The position numbers and the translations under genes are program-made. Shown one piece after another: positions 47,323 to 56,721 of a stretch of DNA of 64,000 bases. Origin of the DNA: Amycolatopsis coloradensis. GTDB lineage: Bacteria; Actinomycetota; Actinomycetes; Mycobacteriales; Pseudonocardiaceae. The stretch is from positions 6,021,547 through 6,085,546 of the forward strand of contig NZ_CP150484.1 in NCBI RefSeq assembly GCF_037997115.1, read 5' to 3'. The notes under the pieces were generated by a model. The model worked only from the letters and a program-made list of their open reading frames with translations, made no database searches and was not told the origin of the DNA. Numbering within the stretch: position 1 is the first letter of the stretch; each line of letters begins with the position of its first letter.

Positions 47323-47708
47323 CGACGTCGACCATGATCGTTCAGGACACCGCTCACTCCCAGCCTGCACACGCCGCCTGGATCGCGGATCTCGTCGACC
47401 ACGCCGCGATCAACGTGGCCCCGCGCGGGCTGAGCAAAGTCACCGACGCCGGTCCACTGGATTGCGACAATGCCGGAGAGTGGCTCTCGAGCGTGCTCGG
47501 TCGCCAGATCGAGCACCGCCACTCCTCATCGGAGCACCTGTTCGTCGACGTGACCACGCACAGCGCGGTCCGGCTCGTCTGTGTCCGGTGTGATACCGGC
47601 GAGTCGATGATCTACATGGCGCAATCCCCCGGCACCGGCTCCGACACGGACCTCTACCGGCAGCTCGTCGACGCCGCTCGATCCGCCCCAGGCCCCGGCG
47701 ACAACTGA
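47319..47708 (+). CDS. Small hypothetical protein
   Basis: This is a 129 aa protein whose GTG 47319 overlaps the previous stop (GTGA); ATG 47334 is possible. It is soluble, with HLFVDVTTHSAVRLVCVRC in the middle and a helix at the end. The family is not recognised. It ends the run of overlapping DUF574-like genes. Confidence 0.5.
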   Translation: MTTSTMIVQDTAHSQPAHAAWIADLVDHAAINVAPRGLSKVTDAGPLDCDNAGEWLSSVLGRQIEHRHSSSEHLFVDVTTHSAVRLVCVRCDTGESMIYMAQSPGTGSDTDLYRQLVDAARSAPGPGDN

Positions 47709-47792
47709 GCCCACTGCCCGGACCGACAGGCCATCGCATGCGGAGCCTCAAGCCGTCGCGCCCCGAAAGGACTGTCCAACTGGCACGACCGA

Positions 47793-47814
47793 GGTGTGGC
47801 GCTAGTGCCACACC
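47793..47814. promoter_or_regulatory. Palindrome, possible operator
   Basis: A 22-base near-perfect palindrome has arms GGTGTGGC and GCCACACC around the core GCTAGT. The central GGCGCTAGTGCC closely matches the palindrome at 48964. It lies between the last DUF574-train gene and the protease gene, 121 bases before the protease start. It is probably the binding site of a dimeric repressor (GntR- or TetR-like); the regulator is not identified. Confidence 0.45.
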
Positions 47815-47879
47815 GGGCCGCCGACGTCGCCGACGTCGCCGCGCACCGTCACCGAAGAGATCCGGTGGCTCCACAGTCG

Positions 47880-47905
47880 CGCTCCCCGCATGCCTGCGGG
47901 GAGCG
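47880..47905. promoter_or_regulatory. Strong hairpin in the protease leader
   Basis: An 11-base-pair perfect inverted repeat (CGCTCCCCGCA, loop TGCC, TGCGGGGAGCG) lies 29 bases before the GTG of the protease frame. There is no T-run, so it may be a leader hairpin and not a simple terminator. The arm GCCTGCGGGGAGC is shared with the CRISPR repeat of this genome, which may be chance. Confidence 0.45.
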
Positions 47906-47934
47906 TCAGGAAGCACTATCAGAGAAGGGAAACA

Positions 47935-48753
47935 GTGAAAGCAAGCACGAGAGCCCGCCGCCGTGGCGGGTTGCGCGTCGCCGTGGCCGCCCTGGCGACG
48001 TTGTTCGCCACCGGCCTCGGCGCCGCGCCGGTCGCTGCCGCCGACGGCGGGAACCACGGTGCGGCCACGGCCGTACCCGCCAGCACCACCAGCCCGGCCG
48101 CCACCGACACCGGAGGCGACGATGTGTCGCCGATGATCGTCGGCGGCGAACTGGCCCCGCAGGCCTACGCCGGCGCCGGGTCGATCCAGTCGAAAAAGAA
48201 CGGTGTCCCGGACTGGCACTCCTGTGGCGGGGCGCTGATCGCCCCTCGGTTCGTCGTCACCGCCTCGCATTGCCTGACCAAACAACCGCCCGCGCCACAG
48301 CGCGCGGACGAGGCAGGCGAGCTGGCATGGCGGGCGTTCCAGCAGGCACCGCCTCCGCAGCGCGCCGGGTTCGGCACGCAGGCGGAACCGCACGATCCGT
48401 CGCAGTACACGCTGCGGATCGGGTCGACCAACCGGTTCCACGGTGGCGTCGTCACTAGTGTCCGGTCCATCTCCACTCCGACTGGGTGGGAGTGGGGCAT
48501 GCCGGACCAGGACGGCTATGTCTGGGACATCGCGCTGATCGAGCTCGACCGTGCAATTCCGTCGTGGCTGGTCAAGCCGGCGAAGCTGGCCTTCCATCGT
48601 GCGGGGCATCCGGCCCGGGAGATCGGGTGGGGCATGCGTGACAACGGCTGGATGAGCTTCGCCTCGGCGAAGGGCGGCGGCTGCGGCGAAATCCTCGCCG
48701 TCGAGCCGGCATTCCCCACCCACCTCTGTCAGAATCTCACCCCTTCGTCGTGA
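47935..48753 (+). pseudogene. Trypsin-like secreted protease lacking the catalytic serine part
   Basis: This protein of 272 aa has a signal peptide (VAVAALATLFATGLGAAPVA), the activation-like MIVGGELAP, the catalytic His block ALIAPRFVVTASHCLT and the Asp block YVWDIALIELDRAIP. It then ends at LCQNLTPSS, before the G-D-S-G-G-P block that carries the nucleophile. No other frame supplies that block downstream. It is a truncated member of the chymotrypsin family and probably inactive as a protease. GTG 47935 follows AGAGAAGGGA. Two palindromes and a hairpin flank it. Confidence 0.75.
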
Positions 48754-49347
48754 GGACCCGACCCCCATTTACGGCCGCCGTGACCCAAGCCCAGTCCGCG
48801 TAACGGCCGAGTTTCCCTTGATACCAACGTGGCGCATCCGCTCATCGGCATCAACGAAAGCTGCTGATTCGGTTGTGCCACAGCATCTTCGAATGACGCG
48901 GCGCGTCACGGGCACCCACTGGAACAGCTCAGCGGGCGTGAAAGAATGGTCAATCCCAGTTTCATGGCACTAGTGCCATTTCAGTGCCAAGATCTTTGGG
49001 AAAGTGTCATCGATTTTGAGACCCTACAACAGCGCTGCAGGGTCTCGCCGCTCGCGACATGTCGATCTCGTGCGACCTGCGCATTCTCCGTTGTCTCACG
49101 ATGACGTCACCATGACCCGTCTCAAACACGTGGCCATTTCCTCGGCTGAGGTGGTGACCCGACGGCTGCGGCGACCCGGCAGCGCGGACTCATCCGACGG
49201 TCCTCATTGCGGCAAGAGAGGGCATTGCGGTGGCCTGCGAGGCACACCGGATCCACCTATGGTCAGTCAGCGGTCAAGAATTACCGGACATGCTCGGAGT
49301 GGACGATCGCTGCAGGTCGCGTCCAGCTCGTCGAGCCGCACAGGATG
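48754..49347. other. Intergenic stretch with palindrome
   Basis: No convincing gene is seen. The one clear signal is the palindrome at 48964. A plus-strand frame from 49004 is the antisense shadow of the membrane protein gene and is not reported. Confidence 0.45.
48964..48979. promoter_or_regulatory. Perfect 16-base palindrome, possible operator
   Basis: ATGGCACTAGTGCCAT is perfectly self-complementary. Its core CACTAGTGCC recurs in the 47793 palindrome, and a further half-site AGTGCC follows eight bases later. It probably binds the same dimeric regulator. No gene start lies close by on the plus strand, so its target is unclear. Confidence 0.4.
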
Positions 49348-50253
49348 TCACCGTCCTTTGCGGACCATGGCGGTGATCAGTTGCCCCTCGTTGATCGTCA
49401 ATGGTCCGGTGCTTGTTTCTGTTACGACGCCGAGGGCTGCGGCGAGCGTGTGTCCGTGTATGTCGAGTGTTGCCTCGGTCAGCGAGCTGAGATCGGTGAT
49501 GGCGGCGCGGGCTCGTACCCACCCGGTCGCGCCGACGACGAGCGCCGCGACCAGAGCGGGCCACCAAAACGTGCCGAGAACCAGCGCGGGCCACGCCCAG
49601 CTGCCGACGGTCACCGCAGCGGCGAACGCACCGTTGACTGAGGTGATCTCGGTGCGCGCGGTCTCGGGCAGCACGAGCCACAGCCGTGGCCAGGCGAACG
49701 TCAGGTCCAGCCCGTACCGGTTGAGCGCGACCTGTTCGACGGCGTGGATCCGATCACCCATCCAGGTCGGTCTGCCGGGTTCGGCCATGGCCAGCTTAGT
49801 GACGCGTTCGGCGGCGAGGTTGATCTCGTGCTGGGCCGCGGCGTCACGGGACTCGATGGGATGCGCGCGCTCGAGGTCTCGGCGCCGTTTGAGGTGAGCG
49901 TGCCAGCGGGTTCGGCGCCGCACGGTCAGCCAACGCGCGAAGACTGCGAACGGTCGAGGCCAACGGCCGAGCCAGACTGCTCGTGTCATTCCTGTCATGG
50001 CCTGCACTACCAAGCCGACGGCGGTGGCCGCAAGCAGCAGCGCGACGATCACGACCGCCTGACCACTGCTGGGATGCCGGCCGACGGCGGCGCCGGACAC
50101 CTCACGCACCGCCATCGTCCAGTCCAGCGCATGCGCATGCCCAAGGTTGACGCCCAATAGCGCGCCGACCACGAACAGCGCTCCGGGCACGAACAGGAGC
50201 CCGACCCACCGCTCGGCCAGTTTCTTCGCCAGCTCCTGAAAGAACCCGCCCAT
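49348..50253 (-). CDS. Multi-pass membrane protein
   Basis: This protein of about 301 aa has two N-terminal membrane segments (VGLLFVPGALFVVGALLGV and AVVIVALLLAATAVGLVVQA), a basic cytoplasmic middle (FARWLTVRRRTRWHAHLKRR) and two further hydrophobic segments near residues 215-255 (LVLGTFWWPALVAALVVGA). The family is not recognised. ATG 50253 shares its first base with the last base of the upstream stop (TGATG), so the two genes are translationally coupled. It is divergent from the TPR-CHAT gene and may be its membrane partner. Confidence 0.65.
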   Translation of the reverse strand: MGGFFQELAKKLAERWVGLLFVPGALFVVGALLGVNLGHAHALDWTMAVREVSGAAVGRHPSSGQAVVIVALLLAATAVGLVVQAMTGMTRAVWLGRWPRPFAVFARWLTVRRRTRWHAHLKRRRDLERAHPIESRDAAAQHEINLAAERVTKLAMAEPGRPTWMGDRIHAVEQVALNRYGLDLTFAWPRLWLVLPETARTEITSVNGAFAAAVTVGSWAWPALVLGTFWWPALVAALVVGATGWVRARAAITDLSSLTEATLDIHGHTLAAALGVVTETSTGPLTINEGQLITAMVRKGR

Positions 50254-50606
50254 CAGATCTGCAAACGTTTCATCGCGGCGCCAGTGACCTGGCACCGCGG
50301 TACCGGCCCCGCCGGCGCCGTCGCGGCCACCCGATCGCAGCGGCCGTCCGGGCAGCCGAAGCGCTCACCATCAGCCTGACCGGGACCAGCGCCGGGCAAG
50401 CCGACGCTCAGCGAGCGAAGCGTCGTGACGCCATCGGTACCGAGCAGCTGGCCGAGCAGGTGAAGTATCGGCCGACGAGCCGCGGCTTCCTGTTCGATCC
50501 GCGACAGCTGCGTGCGCTTAGCGTCGTCGTGCTGCGCGATCTCCGTGCGCAACATCGGCAGCTCCTCACAGAACGCCGTCAACACGAGCCGCTCAGCAGA
50601 GTCCAT
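50253..50606 (-). CDS. Small helical protein coupled to membrane protein
   Basis: This 117 aa protein is helical at the N-terminus (SAERLVLTAFCEELPMLRTE) and ends with a Cys-containing loop region. It resembles in size and position the small proteins that accompany CHAT-type conflict systems in actinobacteria, but I cannot assign a family. It is the first gene of the divergent unit opposite TPR-CHAT; 208 bases separate the two starts. Confidence 0.5.
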   Translation of the reverse strand: MDSAERLVLTAFCEELPMLRTEIAQHDDAKRTQLSRIEQEAAARRPILHLLGQLLGTDGVTTLRSLSVGLPGAGPGQADGERFGCPDGRCDRVAATAPAGPVPRCQVTGAAMKRLQI

Positions 50607-50709
50607 GCGAGTTCCTCTCTGACCGCAATTCGGGTGGACATCAAATCATGGCGGGTCACGGGCCGCTGTGGATCAGCGGCTCCCACAGGTCGATATGGCC
50701 ACAGACCCG

Positions 50710-50738
50710 TTGTAGCACCGGTTCGAAGTCCATATACC
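50710..50738 (+). promoter_or_regulatory. Possible promoter of the TPR-CHAT gene
   Basis: TTGTAG (50710-50715) and TATACC (50733-50738), 17 bases apart, resemble a housekeeping -35/-10 pair. They lie 77 bases before the start codon, in the divergent intergenic region. Assignment is by eye. Confidence 0.3.
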
Positions 50739-50814
50739 CCCGCCAACAGCGATACTGTCAATGACCTGGCCCGGCGGAAGCCTCCGCCATCGCGCCCACA
50801 GGGGGAGATTCGGC

Positions 50815-53800
50815 ATGTCGTTCGATGAGCTATTGCGGCAAGTGCGGCAACGCGTCGACGACTGTCAACGACTGGGCCGAGCCGACGATGCCATGTCTGA
50901 TTCGGCCACGGCTGACGCCATCAGGTTGTGGCAGGCCGCCCAGCCACCCGATCCCGAGCACCCTACCCACGAGGATGATCAGCGTCTGGCGGTGGCTCGC
51001 CAGACACTGGGGTGGCTGTCACATCTTCGCTGGACCGCACAACCCACACCCGACAATATGCACGCGTTCATTGACGCTGTGGTGTTCCTGGCACCCGTTG
51101 CCGACCATCCTGCGGCGATCCCCGAACCACTGCGCCAATTTCTCGGACCAGCCGCCGACCTCCGTATGCAGGTCGACCTCGCTCTCAGCTTGCTCGACGA
51201 GGCGAAAGACACATCCGATCCACGCCTGATCGACACCGCCATCACCCTGCTGAGCACCGCCGTGGCCGCCGCCCCTGTGAATCATCCCGACCGAGCCGAC
51301 ATGCTGTCGAACCTTGGCCACGCCCATGGCCAACGCTATGTAATCAGCGGGGGTCTGGCCGACCTGAACCAGGCGGTCGACCTCGGTGAACAGGTCGTGG
51401 TCATCACGCCCCCGACTCACCCCGGCTGTGTCCTCAGAATGGCGCAGCTCGGCGTTTGGTACGGCACGCGGTTTCAGCGCATGGGGGTGTTGGCGGATCT
51501 GGACCGGGCCATCGCCCTCGGGGAACGAGCCCTGGAGCTCATCCCCGCCGACGATCCTGATCATGCGCGCACGCTGGCCAACCTCGGCATCTCCTACGCG
51601 CAACGATATCGGCGCACCCAAGTGTTGGCACACCTGGACCAGGCCATCGACTGCGGCGAACAGGCCGTTTCCGCCATATCTACCGACCACCCCGACAGGG
51701 TCGGCATGTTGTCCGTTCTCGGCTTCAACTACGGTCAGCGGTTCCAGCGCACGGGGATGCTAGCGGATCTGGACCGGGCCATCGACCTCGCCGAGCAGGC
51801 CCTTGAACTCACCAGTAGCGGCCATCCCGAACACACGTCGATACTGGACAGTTTCTGCATCGCCTACAGGTCTCGTTTCGAACATTCAGGTGTAGTTGCG
51901 GACCTGGACCGCGCGATCGACTGCGGTAAACAGGCCGTGTCCGCGACCCCGGCAGACCATCCCGGCCGCGCGGTGCGACTGTCCAATCTCGCCGATGCCT
52001 ACCAGGCACGGTACAAGTGCATCGGCGCGCGGGCGGATCTGGACCAGGCCATCGACCTCGGAGAGCGAGCCCTCGCCGTCATGCGGGGTGACGACCCCGA
52101 TCGAACACTGGTGCAGTCCAGCCTCGCCTATGCATACCAATACCGCGATATGCCGGCGGACCTGGAGCGGTTCATCGAGCTGATCGGGCCGGTGGTCAAT
52201 GACCTTCCGGCTGATGTCCCCTACCGTGCGAAATACCTGTCCGACCTAGGTGGCGCTTACGGCAAGCGGTTCAACCGCATCGGTGCGCCAGCGGACCTGG
52301 ACCGTGCGATCGCATTGAGCGAGCAAGCCTTGGCCGCCACACCCGACGATTTCCCCAACCGCGAGCCGGTGTTGTCCAACCTGTCCATGCTCTACCACCA
52401 GCGGTATGAGCGCACGGGCACACTGGACGATCTCCACCACGCGATCGAGTTCGGCAAGCAAGCCCTGACTGCGGGCCCGACCGGCTACCTCCACCCAGCC
52501 GCCATACCGACCACACTCGGCGCGGTCTACCTGCTGCGGTTCCGGCACACCGGCGCGCAACAGGATCTCGACCGCGCCATCGAAATGAACGAGCTAGCGT
52601 TGGCCGCCAGCACAAACGACAACCGTGACCAAGCGGGTCCGCGGGTCAACCTCTGCCAGGCCTACTACCTGCGATTCGAACGCACCGGGTCTCCGGCGGA
52701 TCTGGACCGCGCGATAGAATTGGGTGATCCCGCTCTGTCGGCGATTCCCGCCGATTCCCTCGGGCGGGCTCCACTCCTCTCGTGCCTAGGCACCGCCTAT
52801 TTCCACCGGTTCAAGCAGACCGACGTGACGGAGGATCTGGAACACGCGATCGCACTGATTCAGCAGGGCATCGACGCCACTCCCACCGATAGTCCGGAGC
52901 GGGTGCGACGCTTGTACTGGCTATTCGTATGCCTCCTGTGGCGTGCCGAGCGCAGGCAGGCGCTCGCGGATTTCGACCACGCCATCGAACTGGGGGCCGC
53001 GGCGCTCACGGTCGCCGACGACGAGAACCCATACCGGACGCTATTCCTGACCGATCTCGGCCGGTCGCATCACCAACGCTTCACCCACACCAAGGCGCCT
53101 GCAGACGTGGATCGCGCGATCGACTTGTTCGAACAGGCACTCGCCGCCATGACCATACGCGACCCCAAACGCACGGAGACGCTGTCCAACCTCGGGGGCT
53201 GCTACCACCAACGGTTCCTGCACGCCGGAGCGCGGCCGGATATGGACCAGGCGATCGAGCGCGGCGAGCAGGCCGTAGCCGCCGCGTCCGACGCCCCCGA
53301 ACGCTCTGCGATTCTGTCCAACCTCGGACTCGCTTACCGCACCAGATTCGAACGTTTTCATGTGTCGGCGGATCTCGACCGGGCCATTGACCTGATCGAG
53401 CAGGCATTGAGCGCCATGGGCGCTGACGATCCTGGTCGAGGGACTCTGCTGACCAGCCTCGCCCTCACCTACGAAACGCAGCACATACACACGGGTGTGT
53501 TGGCCGACCTCGATCGGGCCATCGAGTTGTATGAGCAGGTGGTGGCGACCGTGAACATCGACGACCCGAATAGGCTGGCGTACCTGTCCGCCCTCGGTTT
53601 CGCTTATTGCCTGCGCTTTGAGCGCACCCAGGTGGTGGCGGAACTGCAGCGCGCCATTGACCTGCTGGAGAACGTCGATAGTGCAATGCCAGCGGACGAT
53701 CCCAAGCGTGGGGGCGACGTCCTGTCCAAACTCGGCATCGCCTATCGCTCTCGGTTCGAGCGTCTGGGAGAGCTGGCTGACCTCGATCACGCCATCGACC

Positions 53801-56055
53801 TGGGCGAACGCGCCCAAGAGGTGTTGCCGACGATCGACCCTGGACACCCAGCGGTGCTGTGCGATCTCGGCCTCACTTACTTCCGGCGGTTCGAGCATGG
53901 TGGCGTGTTGGCCGACCTGCAGCGGGCCATCCACCTGGGCGAACGTGGCATGGCGAGGTGGTCAGGCGACCACCTCGGTCATGGCGGGGTGCTGTCCAAT
54001 CTCGGCATCGCTTACCGCATTCGGTTCGAACGTACGGATGCGTTGGCGGATCTCGATCGCGCCATTGACCTTGGGACGCAGTCGATTGCGGCTGCGTGGT
54101 CCGTCAGCCCCGCCACTCACGGCGGGAACCTGTCCAATCTCGGCATCGCCTACCGCTCTCGGTTCGAGCGTCTGGGCGTGTTGACTGACCTCGACCAGGC
54201 CATCGAATTGGGCGAACGCGCGCAAAAAGCGCTGGCAAACGAGGACGCCCCAGGAAGAAACCTGGCCAATCTCGCCCAAGGCTATCTGCTGCGGTTCGAA
54301 CATACTCATATGTTGCCGGACCTCGATAGGGCCATCGAATTGTTCGAGCAGGCCGTCGCTACGTCCGTTCCCGACAATCCCTTACGATGCCAGCATCTGG
54401 GTGAGCTCGGCTACGCCTACCAGCGGCGGTTCACCGCCACCGGCCAGGCCGTCGACCGGGGGGCGCTGCGAGAACTAGCAGCGCAGGTCGCGTCGGCGAC
54501 GACGGCCTCGCCTGCACAGCGAGTTTCCGCGGCCAACCACGTCGGGCTCCTCGCGCACGCGATGAACGAGCACGCCACCGCGGCGGAATTGTTCGATGCC
54601 GCAGTGGGGCTGGTACCGCTCGTAGCCCCTCGCGAGGGCCAGTGGGAAGACCAGGATCACCAGGTCGGCAAGTACCGGGGCGGACTGGTAGGGGACGCGG
54701 TGGCGGCTCACTGCGCACTCGACGACCCCGCCGCTGCGTTGGAGGCCGCTGAACTTGGCCGGGGCGTGGTACTCGCCACCACCATGAACACCCGCACCGA
54801 TCTCACCGACCTCAGCCAGAGCCACCCCGAACTCGCCGCCCGGTTCTTGCAGATCCGAGACCAACTCAACACAGGCCAGACCACACACAACAGCCCAACA
54901 GAAAGCGCGGTCGGCGACCTCCGGAGGCGTAAGCACCAGTGGGCCGAATATGACACACTGCTCGCCGAGATCCGCCAGCAGCCAGACTTGGCGCGATTTC
55001 TGCTGCCGCCCCGTATCACCGAACTGAAATCTGCAACGGCTGGTGGCGCGGCCGTGTTGGTCAACGCCGGCCAGTACCGCAGCGACGCCATCATCATCAC
55101 CACCGACAACACCACCAGCGTCACGTTGCCGGATCTCGCGTTCGCGGAGGTGGAATCCCGTGTCCAGGAACTGTTGGCGGCCACGCACAACGGGAACTCC
55201 CTGGCAGGCACACTGCGGGCCAAGCGGGTGCTGGCCGATGTCCTCGCCTGGCTGTGGGACGCGGCCGTCGCACCGATTCTCGACACCATTCCCGGTCCGG
55301 GCGACGATGCGCTGCCGCGAGTATGGTGGATGCCGATCGGGCTGCTTAGTCTGTTCCCGTTGCACGCCGCTGGCCACGCTGGACAGCCTGGCGCCCCGGA
55401 CCGGGTCGTGTCCTCATACACGCCGACCATGCGCGCTCTCGCCCACACCCGAGGACGGCCGTCGACGACCGCCCGCCGCCAACTCACCGTCGCCCTCGCC
55501 AATACCCCTGGGCTGCCAGATCTGCCGGGAACCGCCGCAGAGGCAGCAGTCCTGCACACACACGACCCGAACACGTCACGGCTGACCGGCAAGGACGCCA
55601 CGACCGCTCGCGTCCTCGCCGCCCTAGAGGATGCGACCTGGGCTCACTTCGCCTGCCACGCCAGCGCCGACCTCGCAGCTCCCTCCCGCAGCGGGCTACG
55701 CCTGCACGACAGCATCCTGCGCGTGCCTGACATTAGCCGTCTCCAATTGCCCCACGCCGAACTGGCTTACCTGTCCGCGTGTTCCACCGCGCACCCCGGA
55801 ACCCGGAATGTCGACGAAGCTCTGCATGCAGCCTCCGCCTTTCACCTCGCCGGGTTCCGGCACGTCATCGCCAGTCTCTGGCCGCTCAACGACCACATCG
55901 CCGCCACCGCAGCAGCCGCCTTCTACGCTCGCCTACCAGCCGCGCCCACAGCCGACCGCGCCGCCTTCGCGTTACACGCCGTCACCCAAGACCTCCGCAC
56001 CGAATACCCCAACCGCCCCGACCTCTGGGCAGCACTCATTCACAGCGGCGCATAG
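50815..56055 (+). CDS. TPR-CHAT caspase-like protease
   Basis: This protein of about 1746 aa starts at ATG 50815, after GGGGGAGA. From about residue 60 to 1240 it consists of more than twenty degenerate TPR-like repeats of 46-47 residues (pattern LSNLGIAYRSRFERLG, then ADLDRAIDLGERAL). The C-terminal CHAT domain is a caspase-type protease with the His/Cys dyad in place: WAHFACHASADL (His about 1615) and AYLSACSTAHPG (Cys about 1656), followed by the typical LAGFRHVIASLWPLND. The TPR array should sense a partner or signal and switch the protease on. Such proteins act in bacterial conflict and programmed cell death systems. Its divergent neighbours are a membrane protein and a small helical protein. 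No recognised substrate gene is adjacent. Confidence 0.9.
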   Translation: MSFDELLRQVRQRVDDCQRLGRADDAMSDSATADAIRLWQAAQPPDPEHPTHEDDQRLAVARQTLGWLSHLRWTAQPTPDNMHAFIDAVVFLAPVADHPAAIPEPLRQFLGPAADLRMQVDLALSLLDEAKDTSDPRLIDTAITLLSTAVAAAPVNHPDRADMLSNLGHAHGQRYVISGGLADLNQAVDLGEQVVVITPPTHPGCVLRMAQLGVWYGTRFQRMGVLADLDRAIALGERALELIPADDPDHARTLANLGISYAQRYRRTQVLAHLDQAIDCGEQAVSAISTDHPDRVGMLSVLGFNYGQRFQRTGMLADLDRAIDLAEQALELTSSGHPEHTSILDSFCIAYRSRFEHSGVVADLDRAIDCGKQAVSATPADHPGRAVRLSNLADAYQARYKCIGARADLDQAIDLGERALAVMRGDDPDRTLVQSSLAYAYQYRDMPADLERFIELIGPVVNDLPADVPYRAKYLSDLGGAYGKRFNRIGAPADLDRAIALSEQALAATPDDFPNREPVLSNLSMLYHQRYERTGTLDDLHHAIEFGKQALTAGPTGYLHPAAIPTTLGAVYLLRFRHTGAQQDLDRAIEMNELALAASTNDNRDQAGPRVNLCQAYYLRFERTGSPADLDRAIELGDPALSAIPADSLGRAPLLSCLGTAYFHRFKQTDVTEDLEHAIALIQQGIDATPTDSPERVRRLYWLFVCLLWRAERRQALADFDHAIELGAAALTVADDENPYRTLFLTDLGRSHHQRFTHTKAPADVDRAIDLFEQALAAMTIRDPKRTETLSNLGGCYHQRFLHAGARPDMDQAIERGEQAVAAASDAPERSAILSNLGLAYRTRFERFHVSADLDRAIDLIEQALSAMGADDPGRGTLLTSLALTYETQHIHTGVLADLDRAIELYEQVVATVNIDDPNRLAYLSALGFAYCLRFERTQVVAELQRAIDLLENVDSAMPADDPKRGGDVLSKLGIAYRSRFERLGELADLDHAIDLGERAQEVLPTIDPGHPAVLCDLGLTYFRRFEHGGVLADLQRAIHLGERGMARWSGDHLGHGGVLSNLGIAYRIRFERTDALADLDRAIDLGTQSIAAAWSVSPATHGGNLSNLGIAYRSRFERLGVLTDLDQAIELGERAQKALANEDAPGRNLANLAQGYLLRFEHTHMLPDLDRAIELFEQAVATSVPDNPLRCQHLGELGYAYQRRFTATGQAVDRGALRELAAQVASATTASPAQRVSAANHVGLLAHAMNEHATAAELFDAAVGLVPLVAPREGQWEDQDHQVGKYRGGLVGDAVAAHCALDDPAAALEAAELGRGVVLATTMNTRTDLTDLSQSHPELAARFLQIRDQLNTGQTTHNSPTESAVGDLRRRKHQWAEYDTLLAEIRQQPDLARFLLPPRITELKSATAGGAAVLVNAGQYRSDAIIITTDNTTSVTLPDLAFAEVESRVQELLAATHNGNSLAGTLRAKRVLADVLAWLWDAAVAPILDTIPGPGDDALPRVWWMPIGLLSLFPLHAAGHAGQPGAPDRVVSSYTPTMRALAHTRGRPSTTARRQLTVALANTPGLPDLPGTAAEAAVLHTHDPNTSRLTGKDATTARVLAALEDATWAHFACHASADLAAPSRSGLRLHDSILRVPDISRLQLPHAELAYLSACSTAHPGTRNVDEALHAASAFHLAGFRHVIASLWPLNDHIAATAAAAFYARLPAAPTADRAAFALHAVTQDLRTEYPNRPDLWAALIHSGA

Positions 56056-56122
56056 TCGGCAGCAAAAGGCCGCATTCCCCAGATCAACAGGGACTGTAAA
56101 ACGAGCGGTGTAACTCCCGATC

Positions 56123-56299
56123 ATGGAAGTGCACCTGATGACCGACATGATGTTCGATGTGGAGAACGCTGGGGACTCGAAGCCCGAGATGCTTTGGACG
56201 GCTTGGACGAAACAGCATGAACCCATAAATTCGCAAATCTTCCGTAAAGCCGACGCGTTATCGTCGGCAGTGAAAGAAAAGTTCAAGATACTCCGCTGA
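56123..56299 (+). CDS. Possible 58-residue protein
   Basis: An ATG at 56123 opens a frame beginning MEVHLMTDMMFDVE and ending VKEKFKILR. It contains the rare codons TTA and ATA and has lower GC than neighbours, so it may be recent DNA or not coding at all. There is no clear ribosome site. It lies 67 bases after the CHAT gene. Confidence 0.3.
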   Translation: MEVHLMTDMMFDVENAGDSKPEMLWTAWTKQHEPINSQIFRKADALSSAVKEKFKILR

Positions 56300-56721
56300 C
56301 GTGACTGGCCACTCGCAGCCTTGCACCTTACCCTCCGTCCTGAAGTCGGCGTGCTGCCAAGGACCGGATCAATCGCCCTGGCCGAGCATTGCACTGCGGG
56401 GGCAGATGCCCGTCAGCCTTCCGGGGTCGAGCCTAACGGCCTTGTGCCCGATGATGTCCTAGATGCCACAGCGCCGCGTCCGGTCATGGACGCATTGATC
56501 GAACATTCACAACGTGCCATTTTTGACTTTGACGAGTCGACTGGAGGACGAGTTCAACCCCGTAAGAATATTTAACCCGTCACGCTCGAATAGACGGCTG
56601 CAAACTGGTCCAACGGTTTAGATCGCGCCTCGCAATGCTCTCGACATGCCGATGTGCACGCATCTCGTCCGGCGATCGTCGCACAGCCTTCGGAATCCTG
56701 GCGTCGCACTCGTGTGTTCTG
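56300..56721. other. Stretch without a supported gene
   Basis: No frame in this stretch has both a start site and recognisable content. Confidence 0.4.

Noticed and set aside
49004-49897. Plus-strand frame in the 49 kb region
   Set aside because: It is antisense to the membrane protein gene and lacks a start site or motif.
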